Below are positions 16,320-23,875 of a stretch of 64,000 bases of DNA, piece after piece. The stretch is taken from positions 62,001-126,000 of the forward strand of contig NZ_STGI01000014.1 of NCBI RefSeq assembly GCF_004804275.1. The letters run 5' to 3'. The position numbers and the translations under genes were made by a program. The notes below the pieces were generated by a model. The model made no database searches. It saw nothing but the letters and a program-made list of their open reading frames with translations, and was not told the origin of the DNA. Positions within the stretch are counted from its first letter, which is position 1. Every line of letters starts with the position of its first letter. Origin of the DNA: Herbaspirillum sp. ST 5-3 (GTDB lineage Bacteria; Pseudomonadota; Gammaproteobacteria; Burkholderiales; Burkholderiaceae_D).

Positions 16320-16961
16320 TCAGGGAGAAAGGATGACGGCTTTTTTTGTTGTCCCGTCTTGAGCAGACTCCACCGTATTGAAATTTTGAATGCTAGATCC
16401 CGGCATATTTAGAAATTCATAACCGGATTTGAGAGTAACTACGATGGAGCCACCTCGTTCACGCTCATCTTCGATTTTCTCGACCCACGGCTTCTTGGTG
16501 ATTAAATCTATCGTTTTCTTTTGATATTCTGGTGAGTTCTTTCGTTCTTCCAAGTCTTTTGAAGTTACTTCACGCTGTGCCTTCTTGGCTTGCTCCAACT
16601 GTTCCACTTGCTCGTCGGATAGCTTAAGCTTCTTGCACATTTTTATAGAAGCGCCGATAAAATTAGCGCCCTCAATCAATGCGTTCTCAAAGTTCACATG
16701 ATGAAGAATTGCTGACTTGAAGTTGACTCCGCGAAGGTCAGCACCCCCGAAATTTGCACCGTAGAGATTGGCACCAGTGAAATTCGATCCTGCGAGGTTA
16801 GCTCTGATGAAGCAACATTGCTTGGCAGATACGGCGGAAAAATCTGAGTTCGGAAAGTTGCTAAATTCGAACCTCGCCATGTATAGTTTGTACTTACGGA
16901 AGTCGGCGCCGACCTTAGATTGGTTCCTAAAATCGTCTTTGCTGTGTTCTGGTCTTGCCAT
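16320..16961 (-). CDS. Pentapeptide-repeat protein
   Basis: 213 residues. Residues about 48-108 are tandem A(N/D)LxG-type pentapeptides (IRANLAGSNFTGANLYGANF and following), about twelve units, enough for a short right-handed quadrilateral beta helix. N-terminal 30 residues are basic. The C-terminal half (108-213) starts with a Lys/Gln/Glu-rich helix and ends with a region of beta-like hydrophobic alternation without a recognised domain. Pentapeptide proteins include DNA mimics such as Qnr and MfpA that bind gyrase, but many have no known role; one of this size with a separate C-terminal domain cannot be assigned. It sits next to the type III R-M genes in the element, so a role in defence or DNA mimicry is conceivable. 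Confidence 0.78.
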   Translation of the reverse strand: MARPEHSKDDFRNQSKVGADFRKYKLYMARFEFSNFPNSDFSAVSAKQCCFIRANLAGSNFTGANLYGANFGGADLRGVNFKSAILHHVNFENALIEGANFIGASIKMCKKLKLSDEQVEQLEQAKKAQREVTSKDLEERKNSPEYQKKTIDLITKKPWVEKIEDERERGGSIVVTLKSGYEFLNMPGSSIQNFNTVESAQDGTTKKAVILSP

Positions 16962-17058
16962 CCCTGAGGTCCCCTTTTTTAATTTTTAGCTTCGTCATCC
17001 CATTTCTTCAACAGAGCAAGCTTCTCACCTTATCTAGCCCTCTCGCCACCGGCTGACA

Positions 17059-17307
17059 CTAGCTAGGCTCTTCTACGACATAAGGAAGGTAAGTTCCACG
17101 GGCGACATAGGCATTGAGTTCGTCATGAGCATATCGGTATTCATGCCCATAGCCAAGTTCTTTCATGAGTTTGGAAGGTGCGTTGCGAAGGTGAACGGGA
17201 ACCTCACGGCTCTTGCTAGTCAGCCAGTAGAGGGTAGCACCAGGATGGGAACCGCAAACAGACCTGAGCAGTGCAGAGACTTGGTCATAGAAGTTGTCCC
17301 CACCTTG
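17059..17307 (-). pseudogene. rarA: rarA (mgsA) remnant with internal deletion
   Basis: Read on the minus strand, 82 codons without a start resemble two separated parts of the RarA/MgsA replication-associated ATPase. The first is [19 protein letters not shown] then HPGATLYWL, matching the region before the C-terminal domain. After three or four codons follows [20 protein letters not shown] then HEYRYAHDE, the C-terminal end. Intact RarA has about 100 residues between these blocks, so an internal deletion removed them in frame; the ATPase half is missing altogether. The frame begins immediately after, and in phase with, the TGA stop of the HTH/AT-hook gene. Not expected to be functional. Confidence 0.75.
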
Positions 17308-17892
17308 TCACACCTTCCTTATTGTGGCGTTGTCCTTCTTGTTGTTGGAAAGCTCAATCTCTAAAATCGACCGAAGCATGTGGCTTCTTGTTTTTTTGAT
17401 GGACTCCGAAAAACTAGATTTAACTCCTGCCACTTTTTCCGAACAGGATTGTTCGTTATCCTCAAATTCTATTGAATCAACTTGTGCTTGAAGTTCTTTG
17501 ACTGATTCTTCGAACTCATGCCGAATGATGGCTAAAGTAAGTTGAGATTGGAATGCAACTTGTTTTCTGCTTACAGATCCCCTTGGTCGCCCACGCTTTT
17601 TAATAAGCTGTGGGATTGGGGTTTCCTGAACCTCTTCGTTTTTTTCTGGCTCTAGCTTCTTGTCTAGATAGCGAGCCATCTCAATAATAGAAACTAGAAT
17701 TCTCTGCTTCTTTCCCTTTTCTTTTTTCTTTTCTTCATGAAGCTTGATCTTCTTTTGAAGCTCGCCATCTGAAGCAAGGTTATAGATATGACCTGCTGAG
17801 ACTCGCATACACTTTGCAATGTCATCAGCATCAAGAAGAACTTGACCAGGGAACATACCAATTAAAATTGGCAAATGGCTTTCTTGATTCAT
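17308..17892 (-). CDS. Helix-turn-helix/AT-hook DNA-binding protein
   Basis: 194 residues. Residues 16-50 look like a helix-turn-helix of the excisionase/MerR-like kind (LLDADDIAKCMRVSAGHIYN). Residues 98-106 (KKRGRPRGS) are a textbook AT-hook core. The rest is charged and helical, with probable coiled coil at about 120-150. The combination points to a DNA-binding regulator or architectural protein. It is the last protein gene before the tRNA-Leu junction, a place where excisionases and integrase regulators often lie, so control of excision is a reasonable guess. The last few codons (ATIRKV, then TGA) run in phase into the rarA remnant, so the C-terminus may have been changed by the deletion event. 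Confidence 0.6.
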   Translation of the reverse strand: MNQESHLPILIGMFPGQVLLDADDIAKCMRVSAGHIYNLASDGELQKKIKLHEEKKKEKGKKQRILVSIIEMARYLDKKLEPEKNEEVQETPIPQLIKKRGRPRGSVSRKQVAFQSQLTLAIIRHEFEESVKELQAQVDSIEFEDNEQSCSEKVAGVKSSFSESIKKTRSHMLRSILEIELSNNKKDNATIRKV

Positions 17893-17915
17893 TTTTCTAA
17901 TTTTGAATAGAAAAA

Positions 17916-17941
17916 AAGCACACTGTTTTAGAGTGTGCTTT
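17916..17941 (-). terminator. Terminator of the tRNA-Leu gene
   Basis: Minus-strand hairpin AAGCACACT / AGTGTGCTT with seven T after it, 11 bases beyond the CCA end of the tRNA. It also insulates the HTH gene from tRNA transcription. Confidence 0.8.
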
Positions 17942-17951
17942 CTTAAATTTT

Positions 17952-18038
17952 TGGTGCGGCTGACTGGACTCGAACCAGCACAAGATTGCTCTCGACAGGA
18001 CCTAAACCTGTTGCGTCTACCAATTTCGCCACAGCCGC
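17952..18038 (-). tRNA. tRNA-Leu(UAG)
   Basis: Complete 87-base class II tRNA with encoded CCA. Acceptor stem GCGGCTG / CAGCCGC, D-stem GCG/CGC, anticodon stem ACAGG / CCTGT with loop TTTAGGT (anticodon TAG, reading CUA and probably other CUN codons), a long variable arm CGAG / CTTG, and T-arm GCTGG-TTCGAGT-CCAGT. All arms pair. It is on the AT-rich side of the junction, and a 5'-half copy of a different tRNA-Leu lies at 18325-18365, so this gene is probably carried by the mobile element. Confidence 0.93.
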
Positions 18039-18122
18039 GAAGCCCGTGATTTTAGTGCCTTTTGCTACTTTTTTCCACCCAAAATTCAGGTCAAATCCTG
18101 ATGTGCATGCAGCTACGGTGAG

Positions 18123-18152
18123 TTCCCAAACCTTCCCAAACTCTTCCCAAAC
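18123..18152 (+). repeat. Three phased direct repeats, candidate recombinase/excisionase arm sites
   Basis: TTCCCAAAC occurs at 18123, 18133 and 18144, spaced 10 and 11 bases, one helical turn each. An inverted copy, GTTTGGGA, lies at 18210-18217. Between them are several GATGA units. The cluster lies between the full tRNA-Leu and the tRNA fragment, where arm-type sites for an integrase or excisionase would be expected. Confidence 0.6.
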
Positions 18153-18230
18153 TGCTCATCTGAAATCGGATGATTTTTGATGAAATAAGATGAGATAGGA
18201 TGATAAATTGTTTGGGATCGTTCCGCTTGC

Positions 18231-18284
18231 AAGTCGTTGATTTTAAGACGGTTTTAGCTAAAAACCCCTTAAAATCAATGACTT
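18231..18284. repeat. Inverted repeat near the element end
   Basis: AAGTCGTTGATTTTAAG (18231-18247) pairs with its reverse complement at 18268-18284 with one mismatch, loop of 20 bases. It is close to the tRNA fragment at the junction. It could be a hairpin terminator for neighbouring transcription or a recombination-associated structure; no T run decides the matter. Confidence 0.5.
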
Positions 18285-18324
18285 ATAACGTTGCTTGCAA
18301 TGCACGAAAAAACGCTATAATTTA

Positions 18325-18365
18325 GAACCTAAACCTGGTGCGTCTACCAATTTCGCCATCCTCGC
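18325..18365 (-). pseudogene. 5' half of a tRNA-Leu, attachment-site remnant
   Basis: On the minus strand GCGAGGATGGCGAAATTGGT and following bases match the acceptor 5' strand, D-arm and anticodon loop (TTTAGGT) of a tRNA-Leu(UAG), then identity stops inside the anticodon stem. Thirty-two bases (ACCTAAACCTG to TTTCGCCA on the plus strand) match the intact tRNA at 17952-18038 with one mismatch, but the acceptor strand differs (GCGAGGA versus GCGGCTG). It is therefore the disrupted host gene's 5' half, the chromosome side of the attachment site. The matching 3' half should lie at the element's other end, outside this window. Confidence 0.75.
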
Positions 18366-18397
18366 CGGGATTTGTATTGATTATGCACAAAAGCAAA

Positions 18398-18428
18398 GGG
18401 CGACCATGAAGTGAAAATTTGGTCGCCC
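18398..18428 (-). terminator. Probable terminator of the RND efflux operon
   Basis: Stem GGGCGACC (18398-18405) and GGTCGCCC (18421-18428) with a 15-base AT-rich loop; on the minus strand it is followed by TTTGCTTTTG. It lies about 130 bases beyond the permease stop codon; nothing else is apparent in 18429-18555. Confidence 0.55.
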
Positions 18429-18555
18429 CACAAAGCTCTTGTTAGTAGCTCTTCAACTTCAACCCGGCATTTTACTGCATTTTTTCCCTTGCCTGTCCCG
18501 ATTTTTCATGGCTTGGGAGGACTTGAAATGCGGCAGGTCCGTTTGCGAACAACTC

Positions 18556-21500
18556 TTAAGGAATGATCGCGACCTCGGGCTCCGGTTTCTTCACCCTGAA
18601 CCATGCTGCATAGAGGGCGGGCAGGAACAGCAGCGTCAATGCCGTTGCGATGATCAAACCGCCCATGATCGCCACGGCCATCGGCCCCCAGAACACTGAG
18701 CGTGACAACGGAATCATCGCGAGTACCGCAGCAGCCGCCGTCAGGATGATCGGACGGAAGCGCCGCACCGCTGCTTCGACAATGGCGTTCCAGGGCGCGG
18801 CACCTTGGGCAATATCCGATTCGATCTGGTCGATCAGGATCACCGAATTGCGAATGATCATGCCGAACAAGGCGATCACGCCAAGTTGCGCAACAAATCC
18901 GAAGGGCCTGTGCAGAATGAGCAATGCCATGGCTGCGCCCGCAACCCCCAGCGGACCGGTCAGGAATACCAGCAAGGAGCGCGAGAAGCTGTGCAATTGC
19001 AGCATCAACAGCGTGAAGATGATGAAGATTACCAGTGGCACATTGGCGGCAATGGACTCCTGCGCTTTCCCGCTATCGGCGGCGGCCCCCGCAAGTTCGA
19101 TGCGATAGCCAGCCGGAAGCTGTGCCCGCAACGCGTCCAGCTTGGGGTTGAGCTGGCTCGACACAGTCGGACCCTGGACGCCGTCGACGACATCCGACTG
19201 TACCGTGATCGCCCATTCGCGCCCTTCGCGCCAGATCACACCCGGCTCCCATACAAAATGCGGGCGCGCCACCTGCAATAGCGGCACGGCTTTTCCGCTC
19301 GCCGTCTGAATGTTGGCTTCATTCAGAGCGGAAATCGTCGAGCGCTCTTCGACCGGCTGGCGAGCCACGATATCGATCAGTTTATTGCTGTCGCGATATT
19401 GGCCAATGGCCGTTCCGGTCAGGATCGTGTTTGCCGTACGCATGACGGTTTGCGAACTGATACCGAGCGCGCGCAACTTATCCTGATCGAGGTCAAGCCG
19501 CAAGACTTTCACCGATTCGTTCCAGTTGTCGTTGACGCCAACCGCGTTCGGATTGGCGCGCATGATTTCCTTCACCTGGTCGGCAATCGCGCGCACCTTG
19601 GGAACATCCAGTCCACTGACCCGAAACTGCACCGGATACGGAACGGGCGGGCCGTTCGGCAACAATTTCACGCGGCCGCGCACTCCGGGAAAATCATTCT
19701 TGAATGCGTCGATGATTTTCAGGCGCAGCGCTTCCCGCGCTTTCAGATCCTTGGGCAGAACCACCAGCTGCGTAACATTACTTTGCGGGAAAATCTGATC
19801 CAGCGGGAGATAAAAGCGAGGGCTGCCGGTACCGACATAAGCGGTAATGCTTTCGACGCCTTCTTGCTTGCGGATGAAACTTTCGAACTTCTTCGTTTGC
19901 GCTTCCGTTGCTGCAAAAGCGGTCCCTTCCGGCATCCAGAGTTCGACCATCAGTTCAGGCCGGCTCGAATCCGGGAAGAATTGCTGCTCGATGAAGCGAA
20001 AGCCGAATACACCGAGCACAAAAACACCGAGTGTCAGCAGGATGGTGGTCTTGCGCCACTCCACGCACCAGCTCACGAGGCCACGGAAGCGCTTGTAGAA
20101 CTGGCCATCGAACAGTTCATGGTGACCATCTGCATTCGTCGCGGGCTTCACCTTGAGCAACATATAACCGATGTAGGGCGTAAACAGCACGGCGACCACC
20201 CAGGAGATGAGCAGCGCGAGCGCATTGACCGAGAACATCGAGAATGTGTATTCGCCAGCTGCGGATTTTGCCAAGCCGATCGGAAGAAAACCGGCGGCAG
20301 TTATCAGCGTCCCTGTCAACATCGGCATGGCGGTCGAGGTATAGGCGAAGGTCGCGGCATCGAAGCGCGAGTAACCCTCTTCCAGTTTGCGCACCATCAT
20401 TTCGACTGCGATGATGGCATCGTCAACCAGCAGGCCGAGTGCAATGATCAGCGCACCGAGAGAAATCTTGTGCAAATCAATGCTGAAAATCCGCATGAAA
20501 AGAAAGGTGACCGCCAGCACCATCGGAATGGTCAGGGCCACTACCAGTCCCGGCCAGATGTCGAGACGGAATGGCTTCGTGTGCAGGCCGAGGGACAGGA
20601 AACTGACCCCGAGGACGATCAACACGGCTTCGGTCAGTGTACGCAAGAACTCATTGACCGAGGACGAGACGGCTTTTGGCTGATTCGATACATGCTCCAG
20701 TTCGATACCGACTGGCAGCTTGTTCTTGATGTCGCTGACGGTCTTTTCCAGATTGTGCCCGAGCTGAATGATGTCGCCACCCTTCTCCATCGAGATGCCC
20801 AGCCCGATGACTTCCTTGCCGTTGAAGCGCATCTTGTCTTGCGGCGGATCCTTGTATTCACGCTTGATGGTCGCAAAGTCGCCAAGCCGGAAGGTGGTGC
20901 CGCCAGCGCGCAATTCGAGGTCTTCCAGGTCCTTGACGCTTTTCATTGCGCCCGTTACACGCACCTGGAGATTATCCGTCGGTGTCACCAAGACACCGGT
21001 CGATTCGACGGTATTCTGCGCGTTGAGTTGAGCAACGATCGCATCGAACGGAATGCCGAGCTGAGCGAATTTCTTGTGCGAGAACTCGATGTTGAGCTTC
21101 TCATCCTGCACGCCGAACATTTCGACCTTGGCGACGGACGGCACTTTCAACAATTGCTGTCGCACGAAATCGGCGTAGTCCTTCACTTCGGCGTAACTGA
21201 AACCATCGCCAGAGATCGCAAAAATGGAACCGTAGGTATCGCCAAATTCATCGTTGAAAAACGGACCAACCACGCCGCCCGGCAAAGTCGGACGGATATC
21301 GCCGATCTTCTTACGCACCTGGTACCAGGCGGAGGGTACATCCTTGGGTGGCGTTGATTCGCGCAGTTGCAGGATGATGACGGTTTCGCCCGGCTTCGAA
21401 TAGCTGCGGATCTTGTCGATGTAAGGCGTTTCCTGCAGCTTCTTTTCTAGCTTGTCGGTCACCTGCTCGGCCATCTGCAGCGCGGTGGCGCCAGGCCAGA

Positions 21501-21660
21501 CGGCGCGCACAACCATTGCGCGGAAAGTAAACGGCGGGTCTTCGTCCTGGCCGAGGCGGGTATAGCTCAGGATGCCGCCGATTAGGAGGGCAACGATGAG
21601 GTAACGCGTCAGTGGAATGTGCTCGAGCGCCCAGCGGGAAAGGTTGAAACCGCCCTTCAT
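18556..21660 (-). CDS. RND efflux permease
   Basis: 1034 residues, full length for an AcrB-type inner-membrane pump that exports compounds using proton influx. N-terminal helix at 13-35, two large periplasmic loops, and helix clusters at about 335-500 and 850-1010. The proton-relay double Asp is present in helix 4 (GLLVDDAIIAVEMM). The N-terminal RLGQDEDPPFTFRAMVV is typical of a sub-branch distant from AcrB itself and seen in many soil bacteria with a separate adaptor. Starts within the stop of the adaptor gene (4-base ATGA overlap), so the two are coupled. No outer-membrane channel gene follows; a TolC/OprM homologue elsewhere is presumably used. Substrate not inferable. Confidence 0.9.
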   Translation of the reverse strand: MKGGFNLSRWALEHIPLTRYLIVALLIGGILSYTRLGQDEDPPFTFRAMVVRAVWPGATALQMAEQVTDKLEKKLQETPYIDKIRSYSKPGETVIILQLRESTPPKDVPSAWYQVRKKIGDIRPTLPGGVVGPFFNDEFGDTYGSIFAISGDGFSYAEVKDYADFVRQQLLKVPSVAKVEMFGVQDEKLNIEFSHKKFAQLGIPFDAIVAQLNAQNTVESTGVLVTPTDNLQVRVTGAMKSVKDLEDLELRAGGTTFRLGDFATIKREYKDPPQDKMRFNGKEVIGLGISMEKGGDIIQLGHNLEKTVSDIKNKLPVGIELEHVSNQPKAVSSSVNEFLRTLTEAVLIVLGVSFLSLGLHTKPFRLDIWPGLVVALTIPMVLAVTFLFMRIFSIDLHKISLGALIIALGLLVDDAIIAVEMMVRKLEEGYSRFDAATFAYTSTAMPMLTGTLITAAGFLPIGLAKSAAGEYTFSMFSVNALALLISWVVAVLFTPYIGYMLLKVKPATNADGHHELFDGQFYKRFRGLVSWCVEWRKTTILLTLGVFVLGVFGFRFIEQQFFPDSSRPELMVELWMPEGTAFAATEAQTKKFESFIRKQEGVESITAYVGTGSPRFYLPLDQIFPQSNVTQLVVLPKDLKAREALRLKIIDAFKNDFPGVRGRVKLLPNGPPVPYPVQFRVSGLDVPKVRAIADQVKEIMRANPNAVGVNDNWNESVKVLRLDLDQDKLRALGISSQTVMRTANTILTGTAIGQYRDSNKLIDIVARQPVEERSTISALNEANIQTASGKAVPLLQVARPHFVWEPGVIWREGREWAITVQSDVVDGVQGPTVSSQLNPKLDALRAQLPAGYRIELAGAAADSGKAQESIAANVPLVIFIIFTLLMLQLHSFSRSLLVFLTGPLGVAGAAMALLILHRPFGFVAQLGVIALFGMIIRNSVILIDQIESDIAQGAAPWNAIVEAAVRRFRPIILTAAAAVLAMIPLSRSVFWGPMAVAIMGGLIIATALTLLFLPALYAAWFRVKKPEPEVAIIP

Positions 21661-22853
21661 TTGGCGACTCCGTCAGCGATGCCGGAGTTTGCGGTTTGGG
21701 TGCTGGTGCTTGTGGTCGCTACCGCACTATCGGGCTTGGCAATCGATTCATCGCCAAGGATTTTGACCTTTTGGCCAGGCTTGAGGAGATTCACGCCGGC
21801 AGTCACGATCGTCTGGCCAGGCGCGACACCGCCAGCGACCAGGATGTCGTTGCCAGAAGTGCCGCCGACTTGAATCGGAGCGAGCTTGACGCTGCCGTTT
21901 TCCACAACCCAGACTGCAGTTGAAGATTTGTCCTGAAACAGCGCCGTCAAGGGCAGCTTGATCATCTCATTTGCCGTCTTTCCTGCGAAGGCGACGTAGG
22001 CCGTCATGCCGAGCTTGATGCCGTCAGGTGCATTCGGGATCGATATTTTTGCCGTGTATGTACGTGTTGCAGGATCGGCAACCGGCGACAATTCGCGCAA
22101 GGTTCCGGGAATGATTTGATTGGGGTTGGCCCACGTGCGTACCCGAACGTCGGAAACACGACGCAATGCATCCACCTTGTCTTCCGGGATGCCGATCACG
22201 ATTTCCTTGTCGCCCGTCTTTGCCACGCGTACCACCGGGCTGCCTGCGGCGACCACCTGCCCGACTTCTGCGTCGACGCCGGTGACGACACCGTCCACGT
22301 CAGAGACCAGAGTGGTATAACCCGCCTGGTTGGTCTGGTTACGGTAGCCCGCCTGTGCTTGTTCAAAGCTTGCCTGTGCGGCCTTGTATGCCGTTTCCTT
22401 GGCATCGAGCACCGCCTGGCTGACGAAATTCTTGGCTCGCAATTCCTGATAGCGCTTCAGTTCGGCCCTGGCAAGATCGCGATTGCTTTCTGCCGCCCTC
22501 AGGCCCGCGTTGGCCTGGGCTTGCGCGAGCTCGAAGTCTTGCGGATCGAGTTGCATCAATACCTGACCGCGCTTGACGGTTGATCCGACATCGACTTTGC
22601 GCGAAACGATCTTTCCGCCGACCCGAAAACCCAGGCGCGACTCAACCCGTGCACGAACGTCGCCGGAGAACTCAGCAATGACGTCGACATTGTCGGCGGA
22701 CAGCTGCATCGCGCGAACCGGGCGAATTTCCTCTACCTTTTCAACCGGCTTCGAGCATCCCGCAAGGAGAAGACCGGAGAGGACGAAAGCTGCAACAGGG
22801 CTTGGCCGAGGGCGGCCTTGCGACGGTTCAGTTTGATTTATCAGAGCGGCCAC
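21657..22853 (-). CDS. RND efflux periplasmic adaptor lipoprotein
   Basis: 398 residues. Lipoprotein signal with lipobox LLAGC (Cys at about 33), so it is anchored in the inner membrane facing the periplasm. Membrane-fusion-protein architecture follows: first half-lipoyl segment (RVGGKIVSRKVDVGSTVKRG), a helical hairpin at about 105-170 rich in Ala/Glu/Gln, the second lipoyl half (DGVVTGVDAEVGQVVAAG), then beta-barrel and membrane-proximal domains. The C-terminal 25 residues are Ser/Thr-rich and probably unstructured. First gene of the operon, divergent from hpnC; the 143 bases between the two starts contain palindromic motifs that may bind a TetR-like repressor not encoded here. Confidence 0.9.
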   Translation of the reverse strand: MAALINQTEPSQGRPRPSPVAAFVLSGLLLAGCSKPVEKVEEIRPVRAMQLSADNVDVIAEFSGDVRARVESRLGFRVGGKIVSRKVDVGSTVKRGQVLMQLDPQDFELAQAQANAGLRAAESNRDLARAELKRYQELRAKNFVSQAVLDAKETAYKAAQASFEQAQAGYRNQTNQAGYTTLVSDVDGVVTGVDAEVGQVVAAGSPVVRVAKTGDKEIVIGIPEDKVDALRRVSDVRVRTWANPNQIIPGTLRELSPVADPATRTYTAKISIPNAPDGIKLGMTAYVAFAGKTANEMIKLPLTALFQDKSSTAVWVVENGSVKLAPIQVGGTSGNDILVAGGVAPGQTIVTAGVNLLKPGQKVKILGDESIAKPDSAVATTSTSTQTANSGIADGVAK

Positions 22854-22924
22854 GTTCTTTTCCTTTACTATTCGGGCTGAATGCTGGCCCGGAAAACGTT
22901 ATTCAATGTGCACGGATATTAATG

Positions 22925-22938
22925 ACTGACTGGTTAGT
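22925..22938. promoter_or_regulatory. Candidate operator in the RND/hpnC intergenic region
   Basis: ACTGAC-TG-GTTAGT is an inverted repeat with one mismatch; a second small palindrome GACT-TTTT-AGTC lies at 22971-22982. Short palindromes of this kind upstream of RND pumps are often TetR-family operators. No regulator gene is near, so this is tentative. Confidence 0.35.
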
Positions 22939-22996
22939 AATTATAAGCACGAGACTCTCACTTTGCATATGACTTTTTAGTCAGTTACCCCTAAAA

Positions 22997-23839
22997 ATGT
23001 CAATTGACCATTACGAAAACTTCCCGGTCGCCTCGCTTTTGATGCCGGCCCGCCTGCGTCCCGCGGTTGAAACAATTTATGCATTTGCGCGCAGTGCCGA
23101 TGACTTGGCCGATGAAGGAGATGCCGCGCCAGACACGCGGCTTGCGGCGCTGACACGTTATGAACTGGCGCTGGACGCGATTGAGCGTGGCACTCCACCT
23201 GACACTCCACTGTTTCAACGCCTTGCCAAAACAATAATGGATTTCGGCCTGCCGGTTCAGCCGTTTCGTGATTTGCTGTCGGCATTCAAGCAAGATGTCG
23301 TCACCACTCGCTATGCCAATTTCGAGTCCCTGATCGACTATTGCCGGCGTTCGGCCAACCCGGTTGGACATTTGATGCTGCATTTGTACGACGCCGCGAA
23401 TCCGGCGAACCTGCGGGAGTCGGATGCGATTTGTAGCGCTTTGCAATTGATTAACTTTTGGCAAGATGCCGCCATCGACTGGGCCAAGAAACGCATCTAT
23501 CTTCCCCAACAGGATCGTGAACGCTTCGGCGTTTCCGAAGGACACCTGGCTGATGGCAATGTGGACGATTGCTGGCGGAATCTGATGCGATATGAGGTGG
23601 ATCGAGCGCGCGCCATGATGCTTTCGGGCGCCCCGCTCGCCCTGAGGCTGCCGGGACGTATCGGCTGGGAATTACGGTTGGTGATACAGGGTGGCTTGCG
23701 CATTCTCGAGCGCATCGAAGCCGTCGACTACGACGTCTTCCGCCATCGCCCGCAACTGAAGGCTGCGGATTGGCTTCGCATGGCATGGCGGGCAGTCGGA
23801 ATGAAATTCAGTTTGGCGCAGACCGCCCGCGTCGGCTAG
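22997..23839 (+). CDS. hpnC: HpnC, hydroxysqualene synthase
   Basis: 280 residues of the squalene/phytoene synthase fold. The two Asp-rich signatures are present: SADDLADE (about residue 34) and FWQDAAIDWAKKRIYLP (about 155). HpnC, HpnD and HpnE together convert two farnesyl diphosphates to squalene for hopanoid synthesis: HpnD makes presqualene diphosphate, HpnC makes hydroxysqualene and HpnE reduces it. Identity as HpnC rather than HpnD rests on gene order and the shorter, divergent N-terminus. Followed by hpnD after 36 bases. No squalene-hopene cyclase gene (shc/hpnF) is in the window, so it must lie elsewhere. Confidence 0.9.
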   Translation: MSIDHYENFPVASLLMPARLRPAVETIYAFARSADDLADEGDAAPDTRLAALTRYELALDAIERGTPPDTPLFQRLAKTIMDFGLPVQPFRDLLSAFKQDVVTTRYANFESLIDYCRRSANPVGHLMLHLYDAANPANLRESDAICSALQLINFWQDAAIDWAKKRIYLPQQDRERFGVSEGHLADGNVDDCWRNLMRYEVDRARAMMLSGAPLALRLPGRIGWELRLVIQGGLRILERIEAVDYDVFRHRPQLKAADWLRMAWRAVGMKFSLAQTARVG

Positions 23840-23875
23840 CATAGCGGGTTTCGATCAGCATCCGAGCAAGGCCAC

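Noticed and set aside
19399-21357. 652-aa open frame on the plus strand, opposite the RND permease
   Set aside because: Opposite a full-length, motif-complete permease; composition (His, Arg, Gln-rich, no family motif) is typical of antisense frames in GC-rich DNA.
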